NCBI GenBank assembly: GCA_003520925.1
Contig: DOTV01000241.1
Location: 1 to 6,856, forward strand
Origin: Bacteroidales bacterium
Lineage (GTDB): Bacteria; Bacteroidota; Bacteroidia; Bacteroidales; VadinHA17
Length of the DNA: 6,856 nucleotides
Direction: 5' to 3'
In this document: positions 1 through 5,806 of the stretch, piece after piece
Layout: every line of letters starts with the position of its first letter
How positions within the stretch are numbered: position 1 is the first letter of the stretch
The notes under the pieces: generated by a model
What the model was told of the DNA's origin: nothing
Database searches by the model: none
Seen by the model: only the letters and a program-made list of their open reading frames with translations
Translations under genes and position numbers: made by a program

Positions 1-1904
1 GATTTCTTTTCTCCGGCGATCTTAATCCTGCTGATTTCACAATGGTTGACACAACTCTGGCATGTAAACCTGCTGTTCTCATATATCACATTTCTGACTC
101 CGAAGCCTTTAAATGTCGTCTTCTGCTCTGGTTTCATAGCTTTCTGGGCAAGGATTGCTACGCCAATAGCACCTGTAACATCAAAATGAGGAGGGATAGT
201 TATTTTCTTTCCCGTAACATATTCGAAAGCTGCGACAACAGCCTTGTTGTTTGTGACACCACCCTGGAAAAATATCTTGTTTCCAACCTTCCGGTCGGCA
301 ACAACCTTCTGGAGGTAATTATAAACAATTGAATAAGCCAGTCCGCCGACAAGGTTCTCATTGCGCGCACCTTTCTGCATATAGGAATTAAGGTCCGATT
401 CCATAAATACGGTGCATCTGTCACCAAGTTTTACAGGACACTCTGAGTTGAGGGCCATGCAGCCAAACTCTTCAACAATGTTAATATTCAACTTTTCAGC
501 CTGCTCTTCAAGAAATGAACCGGTACCGGCAGCACACACTTTATTCATTTCAAAATCGACGACAACACCATTTTCAATACTGATGTATTTTGAATCCTGT
601 CCGCCGATCTCAAAAATTGTATCAACTGTTGGATCATAATCAATAGCAGCAGTAGCCTGAGCCGTAATTTCATTCTGTATCGTGTCGGCTCCTATGAAAT
701 CGCCTGTAAGATAACGACCCGATCCTGTTGTGCCTGCACCAATTACTTCAACATATTCGCCTACTTCATCAAAGATCTCTGTCATTCCCTTCTGGATAGC
801 CTCCAGCGGCTTTCCGGCAGTGGGCAGGTAACGCCTCGAAACCACGTTATGATCCGGATCTATGAGAACCACATTTGTGCTTAATGAACCGACATCAATA
901 CCAAGATATACCTCTTTCTTCTTGTGAGGGTCCTTTTTAAACTCTACAATTTTGTTATAAACAGCTTCCGACTCTACCAACGGCGGAAGGCTGTTAAAGA
1001 GAGTTGAGTCAACCGAAAGATACTCTTCCAGTTTCTCCATCCCTTTAAAATGGTTCATATCCAGCTTGTTCGAATGGGCATACATTACTGCGCCGATTGC
1101 ACCCATTGAGGCATGATGCTCAGGAATAATAAGTTCGTTTTCATTCAGCGAAAGAACTTCCCTGAAAGCCCTTATCATTCCGATATTTGCTGCAACACCT
1201 CCTGAGAAGATGACAGGTTTTTTAATCTCCTTGCTTCTGGCCACATTACTTCGGAAGTTGCGGGCCAGAGCGAAGCATAATCCTGCAACAATATCATGCA
1301 AAGGAGTAGCCAGCTGCTGATGATGGATCATATCACTCTTCGCAAAAACGCTGCACCTTCCTGCTATTCTGGGAGGATCAACGGATTTCAGCGACATCTC
1401 ACCGAACTCCTTTTCGATGGGAACTCCTATTCTCCTGGCCTGCTGATCAAGGAATGATCCTGTTCCTGCGGCACATATACTGTTCATTTCAAAATCCACC
1501 AGACGTGCATGTCCGTTCGAAGGATCTTTTTCAAGAAGAATGAGCTTTGAATCTTCTCCTCCTATCTCAATAACAGTCTGTGCATCGGGATATAACCTCC
1601 CGGAAGATGTAGCCTGGGCAATAATTTCATTTACAAATATCCCGCCGATAAGTTCAGTAGCCAGCTTGCCGCCTGTTCCTGTTACTGCAATACCAGCTAT
1701 ATTATCTGAAGAATGGTTTTTAAGAACGGCTGTCAGCCTGTCTCTGAGTACTTTGAATGGTTTACCGTGAACGTAATCATAATAGTCCTCAATGACAATA
1801 TATTTGTCATCAAGCAGAACTGTATTAAGTGAAACGGAACCAATATCAAGACCAAGGTAAAACTTCTGATCAGCTGAATCTACCGTCCTATAACTCTTAG
1901 CCAT
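1..1904 (-). CDS. Giant fused acyl-CoA dehydratase activase-type protein (two tandem BadF/BadG/BcrA/BcrD domains), 3'-truncated by the window
   Basis: This is the N-terminal 634 residues of an open frame that runs off the window without a stop. Two ASKHA-fold activase domains lie in tandem. Domain 1 (about 15-275) has LGLDIGS at 17-23, EIGGEDSK at 113-120, CAAGTG with Cys144, and GRCSVF with Cys184. Domain 2 (about 332-600) repeats this with LGIDVGS at 334-340, EIGGQDSK at 432-439, Cys457 and Cys497. In the 2-hydroxyglutaryl-CoA dehydratase activator (HgdC), such cysteines from two subunits hold one bridging [4Fe-4S] cluster and ATP hydrolysis drives low-potential electron transfer. A third Cys cluster (C615-x2-C618-x3-C622) starts just before the cut. 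In known large fused relatives (about 1400 residues) a DUF2229 and an HgdB-like reductase region follow, so the missing part should hold these. The substrate is unknown. The ATG at 1904 is chosen because the first conserved strand begins about 15 residues later. The short overlapping frames on the opposite strand are shadows. Confidence 0.9.
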   Translation of the reverse strand, partial: MAKSYRTVDSADQKFYLGLDIGSVSLNTVLLDDKYIVIEDYYDYVHGKPFKVLRDRLTAVLKNHSSDNIAGIAVTGTGGKLATELIGGIFVNEIIAQATSSGRLYPDAQTVIEIGGEDSKLILLEKDPSNGHARLVDFEMNSICAAGTGSFLDQQARRIGVPIEKEFGEMSLKSVDPPRIAGRCSVFAKSDMIHHQQLATPLHDIVAGLCFALARNFRSNVARSKEIKKPVIFSGGVAANIGMIRAFREVLSLNENELIIPEHHASMGAIGAVMYAHSNKLDMNHFKGMEKLEEYLSVDSTLFNSLPPLVESEAVYNKIVEFKKDPHKKKEVYLGIDVGSLSTNVVLIDPDHNVVSRRYLPTAGKPLEAIQKGMTEIFDEVGEYVEVIGAGTTGSGRYLTGDFIGADTIQNEITAQATAAIDYDPTVDTIFEIGGQDSKYISIENGVVVDFEMNKVCAAGTGSFLEEQAEKLNINIVEEFGCMALNSECPVKLGDRCTVFMESDLNSYMQKGARNENLVGGLAYSIVYNYLQKVVADRKVGNKIFFQGGVTNNKAVVAAFEYVTGKKITIPPHFDVTGAIGVAILAQKAMKPEQKTTFKGFGVRNVIYENSRFTCQSCVNHCEISRIKIAGEKK

Positions 1905-1948
1905 TACCTATATTTTAGTTTAGATTTCGTATTTCTACCATCGGGGCG

Positions 1949-1979
1949 CTAAAATATGTAATTTTTTTCAAGGAACCAA
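1949..1979 (-). promoter_or_regulatory. Possible Bacteroidota-type promoter for the activase gene
   Basis: On the minus strand a TTG (1979-1977) is followed after 20 bases by TATTTTAG (1956-1949), one mismatch from the Bacteroidota -7 consensus TAnnTTTG. It ends 44 bases before the activase start codon. The match is short and the region is AT-rich, so chance is a real alternative. The activase gene could also be read through from the ferredoxin gene upstream. Confidence 0.3.
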
Positions 1980-2010
1980 TTTTTGTCTTTGGCTTGTGAT
2001 ATATATCATA

Positions 2011-2880
2011 TCAGATCCAATCCTCCTTTAATACCTCTCCTGACAAGCTTATTATCATCTGTTTTACAGGCACTCTACGTGAAGCTTTCGACAGTGCCTG
2101 CATTACCATCTGAAGAAGTCCTCCGCAGCACGGAACTTCCATCATCATTACCGTAATTGTATTGATTTTTGCCACATCGATCATTGCAGCGAGCTTCTCA
2201 ATATATATATCTGAACCGTGGTCAAGTTTCGGACAGGCAATTGCAAGCGACTTTCCTTTCAGATATTTGCTGTGGAAATTTCCCATTGCGAAAGCAACAC
2301 AATCTGCTGCGAGAAGCAGATCGGAGCCTCGAAGGTATGGTGCATTTGGGTTCAGAAGGTGCATCTGTACAGGCCATTGCCTTAACTCTGATGGCTGGTC
2401 GGCAGCTGCAGCACCGTCGTTTTCAATATTTCTCCCTATGACGACAGCCTTTGATCCGGGGCATCCTCCACCGGAATGACCTTGGTGAAGTCCGTGATTA
2501 TGAACTTCATGCAGTACCTCAGGAAGATCAAAACCGAGTCTGTCTTTATGACTTTTCAGGAAACTGACACCATCCTGGAGAAACCCGGTTTCACCATGAT
2601 CCTTCAGGTGCTTCAGATGAGCCATAATAGTATTTTTACCTTTGCTTACCATCTGCTCCATTACTTTTACCTCGTCGTATGGTTCGGCCTCCCTGGTTTC
2701 GATAGTTATCGCTCCCTCTGGACAATGCCCGATACAAGCCCCAAGCCCATCGCACATCAGTTCACTTACAAGTCTGACCTTGCCATCAATAACCTGCAAG
2801 GCACCTTCATGACAGTTCGGAACACATTGTCCGCAACCATTGCAAAGATCTTCATCTATTTTCAGGATATCTCTTTTCAT
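2011..2880 (-). CDS. Ferredoxin-like 2x[Fe-S] protein with a cysteine-containing C-terminal domain (FrdX-like, HcpR-associated)
   Basis: A 289-residue protein, probably a cytoplasmic electron carrier. Residues 1-62 form a bacterial ferredoxin domain. The first motif is complete (C13-x2-C16-x2-C19-x3-C23). The second reads C43-DGLGA-C49-x3-C53-P, with Leu46 where a second cysteine is normal, so that site has three Cys ligands and may hold a [3Fe-4S] cluster or use another ligand. A linker follows with a His/Gly-rich patch (about 124-140, ending GGGCP). The C-terminal domain (about 145-289) carries Cys194, ACP (Cys216) and PCCGG (Cys251-252). There is no signal peptide or membrane segment. I start at the ATG at 2880, six residues before conserved ferredoxin sequence. 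The ATG at 2940 would add 20 unrelated residues and put the operator inside the gene. Similar proteins lie next to hcp or HcpR-type regulators in anaerobes (frdX in regulon literature, from memory). The divergent regulator and the dyad at 2929-2952 suggest redox or NO control. The electron acceptor is unknown; the activase downstream is a candidate. Confidence 0.85.
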   Translation of the reverse strand: MKRDILKIDEDLCNGCGQCVPNCHEGALQVIDGKVRLVSELMCDGLGACIGHCPEGAITIETREAEPYDEVKVMEQMVSKGKNTIMAHLKHLKDHGETGFLQDGVSFLKSHKDRLGFDLPEVLHEVHNHGLHQGHSGGGCPGSKAVVIGRNIENDGAAAADQPSELRQWPVQMHLLNPNAPYLRGSDLLLAADCVAFAMGNFHSKYLKGKSLAIACPKLDHGSDIYIEKLAAMIDVAKINTITVMMMEVPCCGGLLQMVMQALSKASRRVPVKQMIISLSGEVLKEDWI

Positions 2881-2903
2881 CTTTATTCTATTAGGATTTG
2901 AAG

Positions 2904-2911
2904 CAAAATTG
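2904..2911 (-). promoter_or_regulatory. Possible -7 promoter element of the ferredoxin-like gene
   Basis: The minus strand reads CAATTTTG, one mismatch from the Bacteroidota -7 consensus TAnnTTTG, 23 bases before the chosen start codon. A transcript starting a few bases downstream (about 2896-2899) would place the centre of the 24-bp dyad roughly 41-44 bases upstream of the start point. That is the usual position for a Crp/Fnr activator touching RNA polymerase, and it would replace a -33 box, which I do not see. This is inference from spacing only. Confidence 0.3.
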
Positions 2912-2928
2912 AAAAATGACGGGCTAAT

Positions 2929-2952
2929 AAATTGTAACATTTGTTACAATTT
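2929..2952. promoter_or_regulatory. Crp/Fnr-family operator: perfect 24-bp dyad between divergent genes
   Basis: Two 11-base arms, AAATTGTAACA (2929-2939) and TGTTACAATTT (2942-2952), are exact reverse complements around a 2-base TT centre. The core TTGTAAC-N4-GTTACAA has the size and symmetry of a Crp/Fnr dimer site, but the half-site differs from CRP (TGTGA) and FNR (TTGAT). It lies 20 bases before the regulator start and 48 bases upstream of the ferredoxin start, so it can serve both. The regulator gene next to it is the likely source of the binding protein. As I recall, GTAAC/GTTAC half-sites are described for HcpR-type regulators outside the deltaproteobacteria; I cannot check this here. 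Confidence 0.8.
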
Positions 2953-2956
2953 GTAA
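2944..2956. promoter_or_regulatory. Second, overlapping half-strength dyad
   Basis: TTACAA (2944-2949) and TTGTAA (2951-2956) form a 13-base inverted repeat around a single T, sharing its left arm with the right arm of the 24-bp dyad. A third TTGTAA half-site therefore lies on the regulator side. It could offer an alternative, lower-affinity position for the same protein, closer to the regulator start codon. In AT-rich DNA it could also be chance. Confidence 0.3.
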
Positions 2957-2972
2957 TTTTAAAATAAAAAAC

Positions 2973-3644
2973 ATGGATTATTTAGTTCTGTCAAAAGCAC
3001 CATTGTTCTCCGGAATGAACCTGGCAGAGATAAACCAGGTCGTATCAGTAACACCTTACCGGGTCAGAAATTATAGAGCCGGTACGATAATAGCTCGGAC
3101 CGGTGATCCTGTAAGTGCATTCATGATGGTTATCGATGGAATGGTAAAAGGAGAAATGGTCGACTTCTCGGGGAGGGTAATAAAGATTGAGGATATATCT
3201 GCTTCAGGAGCTCTTGCTGCGGCATTTATCTTCGGAACCAGAAACAAATTCCCTGTCAACGTTGTGGCATTGACAGATACAAGTCTGTTCTTAATAGAAA
3301 AGATTGATTTTGTACGGTTCCTAAAAAGCCATGACCGGCTGCTTACAAATTTCCTCGACATGATATCAAACAGGTCCCAATTCCTGTCTGAGAAGATCAA
3401 GTTTCTGAATTTCAAGACAATACGTGGTAAATTTGCCCAGTTTATTCTTCAGCTTGCAGGTCCTGACAAGTCAGAGATCAGACTTGCCATGACTCAGAAT
3501 GAGCTGTCGGAATATTTTGGGGTTACCCGCCCTTCAATTGCGAGGGTCGTTGGCGAAATGGAGGATGAAGGAATAATAATTACAAAGGGAAAAACTCTTA
3601 GGATTATTGATAAGAAGAGATTAATGGAGCTGACAATAGAGTAA
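2973..3644 (+). CDS. Crp/Fnr-family transcriptional regulator, HcpR-like
   Basis: A complete 223-residue cytoplasmic DNA-binding regulator, the usual length for the family. Residues about 1-115 form the cNMP-binding-type beta-roll (APLFSGMNLAEI, then GTIIARTGDP, then MVIDGMVKGE). A long dimerisation helix spans about 115-140. The winged helix-turn-helix lies at about 172-212, with MTQNELSEYFGV followed by the recognition helix TRPSIARVVGEME (185-197). There is no cysteine at all, so an FNR-type iron-sulfur sensor is excluded. The stretch where CRP has its phosphate-binding Glu and Arg reads AAAFIFGTRNKFPVNVVAL and lacks that signature, so cAMP binding is unlikely. The AFxFG..NKFPV segment resembles HcpR-type regulators, some of which sense NO through haem; the ligand here is inferred. 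The helix has RPS where CRP has RET, which fits the non-CRP half-site GTAAC in the adjacent operator. No clear Shine-Dalgarno site; the leader is A-rich. Likely autoregulated and controlling the divergent ferredoxin gene. Confidence 0.88.
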   Translation: MDYLVLSKAPLFSGMNLAEINQVVSVTPYRVRNYRAGTIIARTGDPVSAFMMVIDGMVKGEMVDFSGRVIKIEDISASGALAAAFIFGTRNKFPVNVVALTDTSLFLIEKIDFVRFLKSHDRLLTNFLDMISNRSQFLSEKIKFLNFKTIRGKFAQFILQLAGPDKSEIRLAMTQNELSEYFGVTRPSIARVVGEMEDEGIIITKGKTLRIIDKKRLMELTIE

Positions 3645-3713
3645 GCCCCCTTCCCCCTAAAGGGGGATTAGATAAGCAGATATTAAGAAGTCCCCTTTAG
3701 GGGATTTAGGGGC
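3645..3713. repeat. Pair of inverted GC-rich intergenic repeat units, probable bidirectional terminator
   Basis: Directly after the regulator stop codon there is a 23-base unit (3645-3667) and, 23 bases later, a second 23-base unit (3691-3713) in the opposite orientation. Each contains its own small hairpin: C5-TAAA-G5 in the left one and, on the plus strand, C4-TTTA-G4 in the right one. The outer ends are GCCCC and GGGGC, so the whole block can also fold as one long imperfect stem-loop. It lies between convergent genes, where it could stop transcription from both sides. Units of this C4-5/TAAA/G4-5 type are, from memory, scattered between genes in many Bacteroidota genomes. No clean T-tract follows, so terminator activity is inferred. 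Confidence 0.65.
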
Positions 3714-3751
3714 GAATAATCGAAGGGTACTGTAGAAATAATTATATATTT

Positions 3752-5806
3752 TTATTCCGGTAATGTAATCGTGAAGCAGGTTCCTTCCCCTTCGGTACTT
3801 TCAACTGCGATAGTCCCATTGTTAATGCTTACAAGCTCGTGGCAAAGCTTAAGCCCGAATCCTGTACCTCTTTCGTTTTCAGTTCCCGGAGTGCTTTCAA
3901 TTTCTGACGCAGTAAAAAGATTTATTTGCTTTCCGGCAGGGATACCGACACCGTTGTCGCAGATCTTCAAAGAAATGCCTTCACCTGACAGGGTTTTGTC
4001 TTTAAGGAGAATACTTATTCTTCCGCCTCTGGGAGTATATTTTATGGCATTCGACAGAAGATTCCTGATTATAATATCCATAAGATCCTTGTCAAACCAC
4101 GCTTTTGAATTACCTATCTGGGTGAAATTGACAATAATATCTTTCTTGTCGGCAGTCTCTTTAAAGATGCTCATGTTCGTCAGAATGATGTCGGCAAAAT
4201 CATTCCTGGCGGGTGAATACTTAATTTTGTCTTCCTGTCCTCTTCCCCAGACAAGCATATTTTCGAGAAGGTTTATTACCTGCTGGGAATACTGGATGCT
4301 GGCATCGGCAAATGAATCATACTTGTCCCTGAATTCCTCCTCTTTAAGCAGGTTAAGCATGTAAAGGATATTTACGACAGGGCTTCTCAGATCATGTGCA
4401 ATTACTGAAAATATTTTGTTTTTCAGTTGTATCGTCTCTGACAGCTTTTTATTCTGAATCGCAATTTTAATGTTTTGATTTTCAATTTCTTCTCTTCTAG
4501 AGTTTATTTCCTGTGTTCTTTCATTCACCAGGATTTCAAGGTTTCTGTTCATATACTCAAGGTCATTCTGAAGCTTCTCCTTTTCAGTAAAAGCTTTGTA
4601 CCATTTATGAAGAAGCAGAACAGCCTGGATAAATACGAACAGAATGATTGTATAAGTAAGGATATATCCCGAAAAAACAGCTGACCTGCCAAGGGAAATT
4701 CTTACATCATTTATTGCAGCAAATGTCAGGATGGCGAATGTCAGGAAATAAATATAGTCTACATAATTCTTTCTTATAATTCCTTTTATACTTCTGGTAA
4801 GACTATATGCTATCAGAACTATCAGAAGAGGATATATTATAAAAGTCATATAGCTGAAAACCCTGACAGGCAGGAAAAGGGTAAGTACTGCAGCTAATGC
4901 GAAGATAAAGGTAATTACCCATGTTATCCTCCGGAAAAGCTTTGCAGGGTAAAGTATCGCAGCAAACCAGTACCAGCCTGTCAGAATGATGTAAAGTCCG
5001 ATGTATTCCCACCTTACGATCCATACCCAGGTCATTTCTATGATATTGTGGATCATAAAGTTGGATGTAAATAACGGCCTTAGGGCAAGCCCTGTGGTGG
5101 CAAGGCTGAAGAAACCCATTGAACTGTCCCTTGTATAAAATATAAAGAAGAAGAAGAACAGAAATGAAAATCCGATCAGGAAGCTTATACTTGCCCAATC
5201 CCTTGCCCAGCCATCTGCATATTTCTTCTGGACTTCAGAGAATGTGCCGGTCCTCATCGGAAGCCAGAATCCGCCACGGCGATGATGAAAATTTGAAACA
5301 TTAATTATTATTTGTACCGAATCGCTGACAGGATTATATCTGAAAAAGACTCGTTCATATCCGGGTGTCGTTTCTGCTTCTGTTTTTCCTGGTATCCCGT
5401 TTCCGCCCATAAGCTTCCCGTCAACATAAATCTCATACGAAGAATCGAAAACTGGCAGGTTGAAACCAAGTGAATTCCTGTAACCCGGAGGCAACAACAT
5501 AATAAGCCTGTAAGTGGCAAATCCCATGCTTGTGATTTTTACAGCCCCCGACGGGTAGCTGGTCCAGTAAGATGGAACAATGCCAAAAAAATCAGGCTTT
5601 AACTCATCGCTCAGGAAATCAGCCGGTTTAAGAAGTTTCTTCCAGTAAAACGCCCATTCCCCGCTCAGCTTGACTGTAAAATTATCAGTTGCCGTCTGAC
5701 GGAGATCAATTACACCTTTTACGGCATATGGTTCAGATCCTGAGGCAGGAATATCCGGAGAAAATATAAGTAATAAAAGTGCTAAAATCCTGAGAACTGT
5801 TTTCAT
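3752..5806 (-). CDS. 7TMR-DISM sensor histidine kinase
   Basis: A complete 684-residue inner-membrane sensor kinase. A signal peptide (about 1-23, hydrophobic core LRILALLLLIF) precedes a periplasmic jelly-roll domain of the 7TMR-DISMED2 type (about 26-190, with LSGEWAFYW, FATYRLIMLLP, SSYEIYVDG and INVSNF). Seven hydrophobic segments follow at about 205-224, 231-250, 264-286, 292-312, 316-336, 350-368 and 378-400. A coiled coil (about 402-462) leads into the HisKA domain, with IAHDLRSP and phospho-acceptor His471. The ATPase domain has an N-box (Asn582, NLLSNAIKYTP), G1 (DNGVGIP, 617-623) and G2 (GTGFGLKL, 647-654), so all catalytic boxes are present and the kinase should be active. There is no receiver domain, and no response regulator is visible. 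Its start overlaps the stop of the upstream M3 peptidase (ATGA), indicating co-transcription and translational coupling. The ligand is unknown; carbohydrate-like ligands are often proposed for this periplasmic fold. Confidence 0.93.
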   Translation of the reverse strand: MKTVLRILALLLLIFSPDIPASGSEPYAVKGVIDLRQTATDNFTVKLSGEWAFYWKKLLKPADFLSDELKPDFFGIVPSYWTSYPSGAVKITSMGFATYRLIMLLPPGYRNSLGFNLPVFDSSYEIYVDGKLMGGNGIPGKTEAETTPGYERVFFRYNPVSDSVQIIINVSNFHHRRGGFWLPMRTGTFSEVQKKYADGWARDWASISFLIGFSFLFFFFFIFYTRDSSMGFFSLATTGLALRPLFTSNFMIHNIIEMTWVWIVRWEYIGLYIILTGWYWFAAILYPAKLFRRITWVITFIFALAAVLTLFLPVRVFSYMTFIIYPLLIVLIAYSLTRSIKGIIRKNYVDYIYFLTFAILTFAAINDVRISLGRSAVFSGYILTYTIILFVFIQAVLLLHKWYKAFTEKEKLQNDLEYMNRNLEILVNERTQEINSRREEIENQNIKIAIQNKKLSETIQLKNKIFSVIAHDLRSPVVNILYMLNLLKEEEFRDKYDSFADASIQYSQQVINLLENMLVWGRGQEDKIKYSPARNDFADIILTNMSIFKETADKKDIIVNFTQIGNSKAWFDKDLMDIIIRNLLSNAIKYTPRGGRISILLKDKTLSGEGISLKICDNGVGIPAGKQINLFTASEIESTPGTENERGTGFGLKLCHELVSINNGTIAVESTEGEGTCFTITLPE

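Noticed and set aside
42..1770. Small plus-strand and out-of-frame open frames within the activase region
   Set aside because: They are shadows of a continuous minus-strand frame with strong family motifs throughout, and have no domain features of their own.
1997..2008. Palindrome TGATATATATCA just after the ferredoxin stop codon
   Set aside because: It is a pure AT-alternating 12-mer with no G/C stem or T-tract; too weak to call a terminator or operator.
2162..2901. Plus-strand open frames of 90-141 residues opposite the ferredoxin gene
   Set aside because: They overlap a well-supported iron-sulfur protein and encode no recognisable motif.
2881..2940. N-terminal extension of the ferredoxin-like protein from the ATG at 2940
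   Set aside because: It would add 20 residues with no ferredoxin similarity and place half of the 24-bp operator inside the coding region; the ATG at 2880 sits directly before the conserved domain.
4803..5520. Minus-strand open frames of 131 and 70 residues in another frame of the kinase gene, taken as possible small proteins
   Set aside because: They lie entirely inside the intact 684-residue kinase frame; their composition looks like a frame-shifted reading of it.
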